Source of the DNA: JAXMBX01 sp046349635
GTDB taxonomy: Bacteria; Planctomycetota; Planctomycetia; Planctomycetales; Planctomycetaceae
Direction of reading: 5' to 3'
Assembly (NCBI GenBank): GCA_046349635.1
Contig: JAXMBX010000007.1
Coordinates: forward strand, 61,928-125,927
DNA: 64,000 bases
Shown here: piece by piece, positions 49,102 through 58,369 of the stretch
Position numbering within the stretch: the first letter of the stretch is position 1
Layout: each line of letters opens with the position of its first letter
Position numbers and translations under genes: made by a program
Notes under the pieces: generated by a model
Seen by the model: the letters and a program-made list of their open reading frames with translations, nothing else
Databases searched by the model: none
Told to the model about the DNA's origin: nothing

Positions 49102-49497
49102 GGCGATTTCTCCGTGACGAGAGTGTGAAGTGCGTGATTTTTATGTGCGAGAAATGGATATCCCAGATTTGTCTGGGTTCAAACCGAGAGGCGCCTTAAG
49201 GAACCTCGATGAAAGCACTGGCAGTCGACTGACTGACGAGCCGCGACATAGCAATACTGTTAGTAATATGTGTTAGAGAAGCAAGGGGGTGGAGCGGCCA
49301 TAATTCCGCCTCCGTGGTGCAGAATTCCGCCATTTTGAGGGGGCGAAGAGTCAATGAACGCTTGTCTTCTGGACGGATGTTCATTATTATTTAAGCAGAT
49401 GTGGGAGGACGGTCGATACTCCGTGGATGGAGTGTGGCTTCAAGCAAGGATGTTCCTGTCTCACACCGATTTCTCCCTTTTATCGAGGACACCGGCG
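49102..49497. other. Gap upstream of broken lexA
   Basis: Between divergent genes. Only a TACTGT half-site (49255-49260) followed by AGTAATATGTGTT recalls an SOS box, and the right half is wrong. The rest has no recognisable features and no repeat copies. Confidence 0.4.
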
Positions 49498-50091
49498 ATG
49501 TCAGATCTCCACGACGACGGAACGGCAAGCGCGAAATTCATGACTTCGTCAAAGAGAAGATCCTGAACTGGGGTTACGGCCCGACGGTCATCCGGGAGAT
49601 CGGGACGCAATTCGATTCGCTCCCCCAATGGAGTGATGTGCCACCGGAAGGCGTTGAGAAAAGGGGCTGATCAGCCGGGAAGCCGCACATGTCCCGGCGA
49701 TTCAACTGCTCGAATCCCCTGTCTCGGCCGGGCGTCCTCCTGCTCGGTCGTGTGGTTGCCGCGGCGCTCTGGCGACGACGGAACAGTTGGAGCGGGTGGA
49801 CTTCAGTTCGATGTTTGAATCGGACGATCACTTCTGCCTGAAGTGCACGGGCAATCGATGATCGACGCGCACATTGACGAAGGGGACTACGTCATCGTCC
49901 ACAAGCAGAAGACCTGCCGTGACAAGGACATTGTGGTCGCACTCGTGGATGGAGAAGAGACGACGCTGAAGCGGTTCTTCAAGGAAGGCTCCCGGATCCG
50001 GTTGCAGCCTGAGAACAAGACGATGGAGCCGATCTACTCCAAGAACGTTGAGATTCTGGGGGTGGTGGTGGGCGTGATCCGGCGGTACTGA
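49498..50091 (+). pseudogene. lexA: LexA repressor gene, broken
   Basis: Pieces in three frames assemble a LexA of about 200 residues: MSDLHDDGT (start ATG 49498), KREIHDFVKEKILNWGYGPTV, REIGTQFDS, then in another frame SPNGVMCHRKAL (recognition helix), KGLISREAAHVPAIQLLESP, VSAGRPPAR (Ala-Gly cleavage site), ERVDFSSMFESDDHFCLK, and in the last frame HGQSMIDAHIDEGDYVIV (catalytic Ser) with TTLKRFF (catalytic Lys), ending at 50091. At least three frameshifts and an in-frame extra codon separate them. LexA represses DNA-damage genes and self-cleaves when RecA is activated. This copy cannot work as sequenced. Confidence 0.88.
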
Positions 50092-50100
50092 CAATATAGG

Positions 50101-50449
50101 TTTCATAACCCTCTGATGCGTGAGAATGTAGTGGCCTTCCTTCACGCAGCCTGGGCACAACCGGGTTATGAAACGGTCTGCAATCCGTTCGCGATATACG
50201 CTGGACGAAGTGGGTTTTTCAGTCACAGTTTGCTCAATGTGATCACCAACCGCATTTTGTGGGGGGGCAAAAAGTTTCATAACCCTCTGATGCGTGAGAA
50301 TGCAGTGGCCTTCCTTCACGCAGCCTGGGGCAATAACCGGGTTATGAAACGGTCTGCAATCCGTTCGCGATATACGCTGGACGAAGTGCGTTTTCCAGTC
50401 ACAGTTTGTTCAATGTGATCACCAACCGCGTTTTGTGAAGGGCAAAAAG
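50101..50449. repeat. Two-copy 174-bp direct repeat
   Basis: Copies at 50101-50274 and 50275-50449, period 174, over 90% identical by eye (main differences: GTAGTGG/GCAGTGG, CACAACCGG/CAATAACCGGG and the ending GGGGGGGCAAAAA/GAAGGGCAAAAA). Each copy begins TTTCATAACCC and contains its inverse GGGTTATGAAA about 60 bases later, so each can form a long hairpin. No spacer variety, so it is not CRISPR. Confidence 0.9.
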
Positions 50450-50795
50450 ATGCGTTCACGGTCAGCTTGAATCTGTACACACGTGGGCGCAAGGAAGTGT
50501 GCTCGACGGCACACGCCAATGAAATCGTGCGGAGCACGAACAGGCGGCCGGGCCATCTATGGGTAGAAGGAAACACTGGCGGAGCCAGTGGCACCCATTC
50601 AATTAACATCATTAGTAGATCAAGCGGCACCCTCTTGTGCTTCGCACCCACACGCCGCGTTGCGGCGTATGGGCCACCCACCAAGAGACGTTCAGCATCG
50701 AGTATATCCATGCCCGCCCTGCTTGCTGCGCACCGATGCGGGCATGCCACCCAAGACACCCGATAAGCGTAGACGATCCACTACGGAGAGTGTTC
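50450..50795. repeat. Repeat cluster before the DUF1501 gene
   Basis: Holds the 'GCGCAAGGAAGTGTGC...GGCGGCCGGGCC' family (50484-50560), a GGAAACACTGGCGGAGCCAGTGGCACCC hairpin (50566-50597), the 'CTTGTGCTTCGCACCCACACGCC...GGCGTATGGGCCACCC' family (50634-50680) and the ATGCCCGCCCTGC...GCGGGCATGCCACCC stem-loop with the GATAAGCGTAGACGATCC trailer (50711-50785). Confidence 0.75.
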
Positions 50796-52224
50796 TCAGG
50801 TAAAATTGAGGATGCGGCCGTCGGAGAGATGCTGGTGCTGCTGCTGGAAGTTGTCCCAGTATTCCAGGTGCGGATCGACTCCCAGGTGATGGAAGATCGT
50901 GGCGGAGAGATCGGCGGGAGAGACGGGACTGTCGCTGACGTGGCCACCGAATTTGTCGGTGCGGCCATAGGCTTGTCCGCCCCGGACGCCGCCCCCTGCC
51001 AGAAGCGCCGTGAAGGCGTGGGGCCAGTGGTCGCGGCCGGTCTTGGCAGTCATCGCATTCTGTGAGAACTGGCCGACTTTGGGAGTACGGCCGAACTCGC
51101 CCAGGGCGGCGATGAAGGTGCTGTCCAGGAGGCCATGCTGGGCCATGTCGGCGAGGAAGGCGGCCATCGCCTGGTCGAAGATGGGGAGGATCCGGCCTTT
51201 CAGCAGCGGGAAGATATCGTGATGCAGATCCCAGTGCGGGGAGACTTTGTCATAGGCGGATTCATCGTACCAGTTGACGGTGACGAGGGGGACGCCGACT
51301 TCGACGAGGCGCCGGGCGACGAGGAGACTGCGGCCAAAGGTCGTCGCGCCATAGGCATCGACGATGGCGGGCTGTTCGCGGGTCAGGTCGAGGGCTTTGG
51401 CGATGCGGTTGTCGGCGAGCATTTCGAAGGCGGAGTCCTGGTGCGTTTCATAAGTCCGGACGGAACGGTCGGCGACGAAGGAGCGCGAGAGGCGATGTTC
51501 CATTTCGTTTAAGAGGCGGCGGCGTTCATTGAGTCGGATATTCGCGGCCTGATCGGGAACCTGCAGCGATTGGGTTTCGAAGCGGGCGGAACGGAGATCG
51601 GCCTGGAGCAGGAAGGGTTCATTCTGGGGCCCCATCCGTCCGCCGATCTGGCCGGCGATGCGCATGCTCTGGCCGACGAACTGGGTGTACCACGGGACGA
51701 CGACCGAAGGAGGGAGTCGGCTTTCGCCTTTGTAGAACCTGGAGACGAGTGCGGCGATGGAGGGCCAGTCCTCGGGGCGTTCCTGGTCGGTGGTGGGTGG
51801 AAGCGGATAGGGGCGGCCGCTGTAGATCTCGCTGCAGGCTGGGCCGTGGACGGGCATCTGGTGCGACATGGAACGGACGAGGCAGACCTTGTCCATCTGC
51901 TGGGATAAGAGAGGCGGATGTTCGCAGACTTCGATGCCATCGACATTGGTGGGGATCGGTTTGTATTCGCCACGGACTTCGACGGGGGCCTGGGGCTTCA
52001 TATCCCACATGTCGATGTGGCTGGGGCCGCCGAAGAGGAAAATGAAGATGGCGGATTTTGTGCGGGGGGTGGGGGAGGTCAGCCGATGGCGGCGGAGAGT
52101 TGTTGGAGTGACAACAACTGTGCGGCGGAGAGGCCCAAGCAGCTCAACTTACCGCCGATGGCAGCAGTTCGCGGCGAGAGGGTTTGCGGGGTTGAATCGA
52201 ATTTTGAGCCGTGATGGAAAACAT
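50796..52224 (-). pseudogene. DUF1501 (sulfatase-superfamily) protein, N-terminus frameshifted
   Basis: The body (52010-50796) is an intact DUF1501 domain: MWDMKPQAPVEVRGEYKPI, CSEIYSGRPYPLPP, GATTFGRSLLVARRLVEVG, LGEFGRTPKVGQF and GRDHWPHAFTALLAGGG. It lacks the usual start. In other frames upstream lie MFSITAQNSIQPRKPSRREL from ATG 52224, then GKLSCLGLSAAQLLSLQQL (a Tat-like leader) and KSAIFIFLFGGPSHID. Two or more frameshifts within the leader separate export signal from domain. DUF1501 proteins are secreted planctomycete proteins of unknown activity, usually beside DUF1549/DUF1553 cytochrome-type proteins, but no such partner is seen here. Confidence 0.82.
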
Positions 52225-52371
52225 GGCAGGCTCCTGGGAAACGGACAGTACTATGATAACCAGTTCTGTTTGGGAGTCATCAGTATTTCGCGTTTTGGCG
52301 TAAGATGAGTGGTGGAAGTAGTCAACAACTCGTTCCAAACCTCCCCGAAAGGGTCTTAAACGTGACCGAGA

Positions 52372-53255
52372 GTGAGTCCCCTGCTCCAACCGAGAACATC
52401 CGCCGTCGGAGGGCGGCGGAAGTTTCTGTATGCGGTGGCGGGGCTGGGTGTCGCGGGGATGGGGTTGGGGGCGTACACCACGTATGTCGAGCCACACCGG
52501 ATCGAGGTGGTCGAGCGAGATGCCGATCCGGAAACTGCCGGCGGGATGGGTGGGGAAGAAGATCGTGCAGTTCAGCGATCTGCATGTCGCGGTCAACGTC
52601 GATTCCAACTACCTGATCTCGGCGATGACGCAGATCTCGGCCTGGCCGAGATGACGGTGTTCACGGGGGACTTCATGACGTCGCTCAAGGACGAACAGAT
52701 TTCGAATGTCGCCAAGGTGTTGAAACACCTGAGCCGGGGCCGAAGGGGTGCGTGGCGATTTTCGGGAATCATGACTACGGCCTGGGATGGTCGCACCCGC
52801 GGGTCGCAGAGCGTTGCAAGGAGACGCTGGGAGTGATGAAGATTCGCGTGCTGCGGAATGAAGTGCGTGAGGTCGACGGATTGCAGGTTGCGGGGCTGGA
52901 TGACCTGTGGGGCCCGAACTTCAGCCGGAGCCAAGTGCTGCGGTCGGTGGACTGGTCGGAGGCGGCGCTCACGTTGTGTCACAATCCGGACGGTGTGGAC
53001 CTGCCGGAGCGCGGCAGGTGCGGGGTGGATTTTGTCGGGGCACACGCATGGAGGTCAGTGCAAGCCCCGTTTCTGCCGCCGGCGATCCTGCCGGTGAAGA
53101 ACCAGCGGTATACATCGGGAGCGTTTGACGTGGGCATGGGCGGATGCTGTATATCAACCGGGGGATCGGGCATCTGCGACGGGTACGGTTTACTTTAGTG
53201 GCCGGAGATCACGGTGTGGAGGTTGGTGGAGGACGTGATTGATATGGTTTGCTGA
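52372..53255 (+). pseudogene. Tat-exported metallophosphoesterase (YaeI-like), decayed
   Basis: Fragments in order: a twin-arginine leader GGRRKFLYAVAGLGVAGMGL, LPAGWVGKKIVQFSDLHVAV (metal-binding DxH), EMTVFTGDFMTS (GD), VAIFGNHDYGLGW (GNHD), AGLDDLWGPNF, AALTLCHNPDGVD, LSGHTHGGQC (GHTH) and a conserved ending RPEITVWRLVEDV at TGA 53253. These lie in three frames with at least five frameshifts. The intact family hydrolyses phosphodiesters or lipid pyrophosphates such as UDP-sugar lipids. All metal motifs are still present, so loss is recent or due to read errors. Confidence 0.85.
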
Positions 53256-53286
53256 ATGAGGGCGCGGGAGATTTAGCCTGAAATTG

Positions 53287-53490
53287 ATGAACATGACTAA
53301 AGAAGAGAATCCAAAACCAAATCTGAATACAGTGATCAAAGCAAGACAGGAATATCACGATTCTGGTGAAGTGAAAACGGTGCATTGCGAACAATGCGGT
53401 CACTTACTGAAAATCGCCAGATTGGGAGGCTCGGCGTGGCAGATGACTTGCACTTGCGGGCTTTACAACGGTGCCTTACGTGGAATCTGA
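53287..53490 (+). CDS. Small zinc-ribbon-like protein
   Basis: 67 residues from ATG 53287, with a hydrophilic N-terminus (KEENPKPNLNTVIKARQEYHDS) and Cys pairs CEQCGHLLKI and CTCGLYNG that could bind one zinc ion. It is unbroken, unlike its neighbours on the left and right, and has a normal codon pattern, but the family is unknown. It could be a transcription or nucleic-acid-binding accessory. Confidence 0.5.
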   Translation: MNMTKEENPKPNLNTVIKARQEYHDSGEVKTVHCEQCGHLLKIARLGGSAWQMTCTCGLYNGALRGI

Positions 53491-53737
53491 GTCACCAACT
53501 GCTTAGCCGTACATCAATGAGTTCCTGTGGCTGCCGCATTTGGCGGAGATCCTAGTGTTGAGGTTGATAGAGCGAAGAGTGTTTGAAAAAAATTCGGTGA
53601 AAGTGCGTCAATTTATTCTGCCTTTGTGGCTGGGCGCCACTCGGGTAGCGGAGTACCGGTAACGTGTCTGGCCCTGCGGTCCAGGAAATGCGTGACAACG
53701 CCTCCGAAGCCGCCGGCTCGCTGCGGTGAATGGAACA

Positions 53738-54169
53738 ATGACCATCGAAATCATCCCTTACACAAGGTTTGGACCTTAAGTTTTGGGGAAACAACAAAGG
53801 ACCAATGCTTGCAACTGATGGGTGAACCTTCGCAATCGAACTACCAGAAAGGGAACAGAGGAGTTCGAGTACCTCCCAGTTCATCGTTCGCTTTGATCCC
53901 CGGACCCAGACCGTCCGGGAATGCACCGGCTTCCTATTGCGAAGCCTCAATTACGGCATCAAAGTCACATGGGACCTAGATTTTCTCGCGCGGCGTGCGA
54001 GCAAGACCCGTCGCCTAAAGATGTCGGATTCATCGTGCTTGGATGTCTTGGAATTGCGGTCACCGGAATACACGACAACGACACGCCTCATCTGGTTACC
54101 GCATTCTCGCGGGGAGAATTTGATGAAGTTGCATCCGGATCTGTTCCGTATGTTGTGTCGCAGAAATAG
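53738..54169 (+). pseudogene. Small cytosolic protein of unknown family, decayed
   Basis: Begins MTIEIIPYTRFGP and is then frameshifted to LSFGETTKDQCLQLMGEPSQ, SSIVRFDPRTQTVRECTGF, YGIKVTWDLDFL and finally EQDPSPKDVGFIVLGCLGIA...FSRGEFDEV, ending at TAG 54169. The opening resembles the common small-protein pattern 'I-x-P-x-x-G-x-G-P-L-x-F-G-x-[ST]-x-E-E-V' found in many bacterial proteins of unknown role. At least three frameshifts. A 'GTGGCTGGGCGCCACTCGGGTAGC' repeat copy (about 53620-53665) lies before it. Confidence 0.6.
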
Positions 54170-54415
54170 CACGGTTGCATTGATACCAAGCGATATCTCC
54201 TGACGTTCGCAGGGTGGTACGGGTTGGCTGCATTGAGCATACCTGTTTGTTAAAGGGACCGAGCAGGATCCAAACGACACGTCTGAGTACGGAGATCAGA
54301 GACGCTTGAAGCTGCCCCACTCGAGATTAACGTTATCGCTCGCAATGACCAGATACCTCTTGTGCTGCGCACCCACACGCCGAGTACGGCGTGTGGGCCA
54401 CCCTTTCCTTGCGGC
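54170..54415. repeat. Short gap with one repeat copy
   Basis: Unremarkable except for 54356-54405, a copy of the 'CTTGTGCTGCGCACCCACACGCC...GGCGTGTGGGCCACCC' family, immediately before the terminator of the NtrC-type gene. Confidence 0.6.
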
Positions 54416-54447
54416 AAAAAAAATCGACTCCTCAAGTGAGGAGTCGA
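54416..54447 (-). terminator. Rho-independent terminator of the NtrC-type gene
   Basis: On the minus strand a perfect 10-bp stem TCGACTCCTC / GAGGAGTCGA (54424-54447, loop ACTT) is followed by eight T. It lies 28 bases beyond the stop codon of the regulator gene. Confidence 0.95.
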
Positions 54448-54475
54448 AGTGGCCCAGGCAAGAGTGGGATTCGTG

Positions 54476-55882
54476 TCAGCTCGCGACCGCGGGGTTCTGG
54501 TTCTGGTTGAGCTTGTTGTAGAGAGTCTTCAAGGCGATGCCGAGTTCCTGAGCGGTCTTCGGCTTGTCTCCCTGATGCTTTTCCAAGACCTGCAGGATGA
54601 CGTCCATTTCGATTTCACGCAGCGTCTTGGCCTCGCCGGGAAGCGGAAAGACGGCGTGCGGACCTTTGTGGACGGCAGAACGTTTTTGTCCGCCCCGCAG
54701 AACGCTGGCGGGGAGATCCTCCGGGCGAATCGTTTTTCCTTCGGAGAGGATGACGGCGTGTTCGAGGGCGTTGGCCAGCTCGCGGACGTTGCCGCTCCAT
54801 TCGTGATTTTTCAGTAACTCGACCGTCTCGGGGGCGAGAATATCTTCGGGGATATTGGGACGCTTCAGATGCCGTGCGATCAGATTTCGGGAGAGTTCGG
54901 GGAGGTCGTCCTTACGTTCGCGCAACGGGGGGAGATGAATTTCGAAGGTGTTCACGCGGAAGAAGAGGTCTTCGCGGAACTGTCCCTGATCGACCATGAT
55001 CTGGAGATCGCGATTGGTGGCGCAGACGATGCGGACATCGACATTAAAGGCTTCATTTTCCCCGACGCGGCGGACTTCGCCCGATTCGAGGAAGCGGAGC
55101 AGTTTCACCTGCATGGCCTTATCGAGTTCGCCGAGTTCGTCGAGGAACAGAGTGCCGCCGTTGGCGACTTCGAGCAGGCCCTTGCGGGGAGTATCAGCTC
55201 CGGTGAAGGCTCCCTTGCGATGGCCGAAGAGTTCGCTTTCGACGAGGTTTTCGGGGAGCGCGCCGCAGTTGACGGCGACGAAAGGCATGTGGGCGCGGTG
55301 ACTGAGCTCGTGGATCTTACGGGCGACGAGTTCCTTGCCGGTGCCGGTTTCACCCAAGATCAGGACGGCTGATTCGGTGGGTGCGATGCGCTCGATGAGT
55401 TTCTTGACCCGCTGCATGGAGGGAGAGGTGCCGACGATATCGGTTCCCCCTTCGACGGATTTCAATCTCGTTTCGAGGGCGATGCACTGATTGACCATGG
55501 CTCGTTTTTCGGCGACGCGCTGGAGGACGCCGGAGATCTGGGCGAGCTTGCAGGGTTTCTGCAGGAAGTCATGGGCTCCGCGGCGGATGGCCTGAATGGC
55601 GTCATCCATGTTGCCGTGGCCGGTGCTGATGATGACTTCGGTCTCGGGAGAGACTTTTTTGATTTGTTCGATGACATCCCAGCCGCTGAGGCCGGGCATG
55701 CGGAGATCGACGATGGCGGCGTCGAAGGTGCTTTTTTCGAGTGCGTCGAAAGCGGCCCGGCCATCCTCGCAGATGGTCACTTCATGCCCCATGCGGGGGA
55801 GTTCGATCCGCATGACTTCGCGGATCGGGGCCTCATCGTCGACAAACAGAACGCGCAGCTTATTGACGGCAGAGGGAGTCAA
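54476..55882 (-). CDS. NtrC-family sigma-54-dependent response regulator
   Basis: 468 residues. The TTG at 55882 is preferred because AAGGAGG sits four bases before it; a GTG at 55921 gives 13 more residues. The receiver domain (RVLFVDDEAPIREVM) has phospho-acceptor Asp59 (Asp72 in the long form) in AAIVDLRMPGLSG. The central AAA+ domain has Walker A GETGTGKELVA, the GAFTGA loop (GHRKGAFTGAD) that contacts sigma-54, and Walker B GGTLFLDELGEL. The C-terminus is a Fis-type helix-turn-helix (KTAQELGIALKTLYNKL). It activates sigma-54 promoters after phosphorylation by a histidine kinase; no kinase is adjacent, so its signal is unknown. Confidence 0.95.
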   Translation of the reverse strand: MTPSAVNKLRVLFVDDEAPIREVMRIELPRMGHEVTICEDGRAAFDALEKSTFDAAIVDLRMPGLSGWDVIEQIKKVSPETEVIISTGHGNMDDAIQAIRRGAHDFLQKPCKLAQISGVLQRVAEKRAMVNQCIALETRLKSVEGGTDIVGTSPSMQRVKKLIERIAPTESAVLILGETGTGKELVARKIHELSHRAHMPFVAVNCGALPENLVESELFGHRKGAFTGADTPRKGLLEVANGGTLFLDELGELDKAMQVKLLRFLESGEVRRVGENEAFNVDVRIVCATNRDLQIMVDQGQFREDLFFRVNTFEIHLPPLRERKDDLPELSRNLIARHLKRPNIPEDILAPETVELLKNHEWSGNVRELANALEHAVILSEGKTIRPEDLPASVLRGGQKRSAVHKGPHAVFPLPGEAKTLREIEMDVILQVLEKHQGDKPKTAQELGIALKTLYNKLNQNQNPAVAS

Positions 55883-55943
55883 ACCATCCTCCTTGACGTA
55901 GACGGGGGGAATCCTGCCCACCCCGGCGACACGGTGCGGGGGG

Positions 55944-56026
55944 CACGTTGTGTCGCGCTAAGATCGAACATTTTTCGTGAGTTTTTCACCGCAACAGACG
56001 CTTCACATCGACTTCAAAGCGACCTA
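55944..56026. repeat. MITE-like element, diverged copy
   Basis: About 83 bases recognisable by GTGTCGCGCTAAGATCGAA, TTTTTCGTGAGTTTTTCACC and GCAACAGACGCT, ending CGACCTA. The CTAG-type ends are eroded. It lies upstream of the NtrC-type gene. Confidence 0.65.
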
Positions 56027-56601
56027 AAACTCGACACGCAACCCGTTTCGTGGAGGGGTTTTAGGGGTTGGTGGCCCGGCCCTCCGGCGAAGCGAGGTGG
56101 GACTTGTAGCAGAATCTGCCGGAGAGGTGAATGGGAGTTTTCGGCGAAATTTTTTTGGGGGGGGAGCCGATTTTCTGCTGTTCATGTCGCTGGCGCGCCC
56201 GACAAAGTCAGTCGTTCCGGGGGAGAGGCGGAGACGCAGGGACGTCTGTCGTGTTGTCGGGAAGAACACTTCTGAGGCGAGGACGCCTCCGCAGTGGCAC
56301 CCAAGATGGATGCTCAGAGGTGTTTGGGACATGCTGGGGGCTGCGCTTCGCTTGACCCCAGCCACCCGGGGGGGGAGAGGGTGAATGATGTGGTCACCCG
56401 GAACATCGTTCTGAGACGTTTGTTCCCTACCCCTCACCCAGCCGATCAATCAAAGTCAAACTCGCACATGCCCACCCTGTCGCTTACGCGACGAAGTGGG
56501 CATGCCACCCAGAACGTCTGACAAATAAGCGTAGACGAACCACTACGGAAATCTCGTCATCGTGCGGTCTGTTTTTCGTGTTCAACAGGTTGTGAACATC
56601 G
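56027..56601. repeat. Repeat cluster, no gene
   Basis: Contains a G-rich tract, the CTTCTGAGGCGAGGACGCCTCCGCAGTGGCACC hairpin (56270-56302) of the CACTGCTGAGCCG family, a 'GGGGGGGAGAGGGTGAA' piece (56368-56385), and the ATGCCCACCCTG...GTGGGCATGCCACCC stem-loop with the GACAAATAAGCGTAGACGAACC trailer (56466-56545). Confidence 0.7.
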
Positions 56602-56624
56602 AAAAAGGTGCGTCAAGACGCACC
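56602..56624 (-). terminator. Rho-independent terminator
   Basis: On the minus strand GGTGCGTC / GACGCACC forms a perfect 8-bp stem with a two-base loop followed by TTTTTC, 22 bases after the stop of the gene at 56646. Confidence 0.85.
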
Positions 56625-56645
56625 CTACGAAGCAGCGCCTGCCAA

Positions 56646-57110
56646 TTAGTAGTAGTAATGGCCGCCGGACATCTGGGCGCGGTTCTGGGTGGGATTGGCG
56701 GTCTGTCCTCCGGTCATGCGTCCCTGGACATTGCCATCATGATCGCTGACGGTGAGTGAGCCGCTGTGGAACTTATTGGACTGCATGCCGACGATGGGCT
56801 TGCCGAGCTGGTTATAGAGCCAGACGGCTCCGCCGGTGAGGGTGGTGTTCACGGAGACCATCAGGGAACCCTTGGAGTTATAGGTGCTGATGTGGGCGTC
56901 TCCGGCATCATCGCGTTTCATCTCGATGAGCGTTTCACCGCGTTCGCCGACGATCTGGAGCTTTTGCGCCCGAATGACCCTGGCGACGGTCAATTCGCGA
57001 TAGGTGACATAGGCCCCGAGAACCAGGACGAGGGCACTCAGCGTCATGAAGCCGAGTTGCCAGCGGCGAGTGAGTTTCTCGACGCGAGCGAGTCGTTCCT
57101 CCGTGGTCAT
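56646..57110 (-). CDS. Membrane-anchored protein of unknown function
   Basis: 154 residues from MTTEERLARVEKLTRRW. A coiled N-terminal segment is followed by one hydrophobic helix (LGFMTLSALVLVLGAYVTY) and an external region made of short repeated beta-like units (ETLIEMKRDDAGDAHISTYN, GSLMVSVNTTLTGGAVWLYN, GSLTVSDHDGNVQGRM). The start at 57110 follows a GGAGGGGGGAAG stretch; upstream codons are not protein-like. The C-terminal repeats may form a small beta-prism or bind a partner. Function unknown. Confidence 0.6.
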   Translation of the reverse strand: MTTEERLARVEKLTRRWQLGFMTLSALVLVLGAYVTYRELTVARVIRAQKLQIVGERGETLIEMKRDDAGDAHISTYNSKGSLMVSVNTTLTGGAVWLYNQLGKPIVGMQSNKFHSGSLTVSDHDGNVQGRMTGGQTANPTQNRAQMSGGHYYY

Positions 57111-57219
57111 CCGATCTTCCCCCCTCCCTGAGCCAACCGCGTGAGCGGCCTTCGTCGTCATCCCTGATTTCGTCGTCCCTGACCCTCCGGGCCGGGCATT
57201 TCGTCACGCCGGCGTTCCG

Positions 57220-58002
57220 TCAGGCAAAGCGATACAACCTGTTTCGCACCCCCTCCAGACGCAATGTGCGAGAGTAATGCTGCACCTGGATTCCGGGAGC
57301 GATCTCCGTGGGAGTCCTGATGATGAATTCAATCCAGTCCGTTGTGTTGAAAGCCGAGAAGGCGAGTTCGAAACCTGCCAACAGATCCGCGGGTTCGCGC
57401 GAGAGATCGGGAAAGAGGTGGGGACCGGTATCGGTCTGGTAGATCAGGTCGCGTTCGTTGACGTTGATCGTTTTGACCGGATAGTCCAAGCGGACGTGAT
57501 AGTGACCGTGTCGGTATTCCGTGGTCGCGATGACGACCTGTCCGGAGAAAACCGCGTCCACGATCGCGGGGACGTCCGCCAGCTCCACTCCCTCTCGTTC
57601 CGTGAGATCGATGCGCGTGGAATCAAAGGTGTCCGCCAAGATTCCAGTCTGCCTGTCCTGCTGCGTGCCACTGCCTGGTGGATACAGCGGGAGATCGATC
57701 CCCGTGCGGGCGTATGTTTTCAGGTTAAGGTAGCCCTCCTCTGAAAAAATGGGGATAAAATCCGCATTTGGTTCGGTCCAGATTTCCCGTTCGACTCCGA
57801 CGCGTTCGGTTTTGCAACTGGCTCCCTGCACGAAACGGCTGAGGCTTCCGGTGCGCTGATCCGTGATCCGGCAGACCGATTCCAACTGGATTCGGGCATT
57901 GTTCAGCGAGAAAGGAGGCTTGTGTGTGACGGTTCGTGGAGGCTTTTTGAGCGTATCGATCCTGAACGTCAGAAAAGACTGAGAGAAATCTACTATCTTC
58001 AT
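57220..58002 (-). CDS. Hypothetical protein
   Basis: About 260 residues from MKIVDFSQSFLTFRIDTLKK; the frame upstream to 58236 is not protein-like. There are no membrane segments. It is largely beta-rich with a central DLPLYPPGSGTQQDRQTGIL stretch and a C-terminal FELAFSAFNTTDWIEFIIRTPTEIAPGIQV block. I do not recognise a family. It is on the same strand as the membrane-anchored gene (gap 109 bases) and may be co-transcribed. Confidence 0.6.
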   Translation of the reverse strand: MKIVDFSQSFLTFRIDTLKKPPRTVTHKPPFSLNNARIQLESVCRITDQRTGSLSRFVQGASCKTERVGVEREIWTEPNADFIPIFSEEGYLNLKTYARTGIDLPLYPPGSGTQQDRQTGILADTFDSTRIDLTEREGVELADVPAIVDAVFSGQVVIATTEYRHGHYHVRLDYPVKTINVNERDLIYQTDTGPHLFPDLSREPADLLAGFELAFSAFNTTDWIEFIIRTPTEIAPGIQVQHYSRTLRLEGVRNRLYRFA

Positions 58003-58360
58003 TCGGCGTAACCCGGCTGTGTGCGTGAATGTGAGAATTGGAATTCCCGGCAAGGGCGTGCGGGAGCGGCAGAAACTGCCGGTCGTCGATCGGAACGTGC
58101 GTTGTGACGCCGTCAGCTTACCGGTTAGTAAGACTGGGAGACAATCGTCGGTGGCTGATTGGGGACCAGTCGAGGGTGCGGTTGACCCTCTTTTTTCCCC
58201 TGTCAATCGTTCCGTATCGATCGAAGTCAAAAGCACACATGCCTACCCTGCTCCGCGATGTAGGCATGCCACCCCTCTCAGAGCGTCATTGACCATGTAG
58301 GGGGCATCGATTAGAACCGCGGCTCTCCCCGTCCCAGTTCCACCCAACAGGCCGACAAGG
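58003..58360. repeat. Divergent-promoter gap with one stem-loop
   Basis: Separates leftward and rightward genes. It contains one ATGCCTACCCTGC...GTAGGCATGCCACCC stem-loop (58236-58275). No promoter pair is convincing. Confidence 0.5.
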
Positions 58361-58369
58361 ATGTCCGGC

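Noticed and set aside
49255..49275. Second SOS box before lexA
   Set aside because: Only the TACTGT half is present; the right half (GTGTTAG) does not fit.
50101..50449. CRISPR array
   Set aside because: Only two long 174-bp units and no short repeats with unique spacers.
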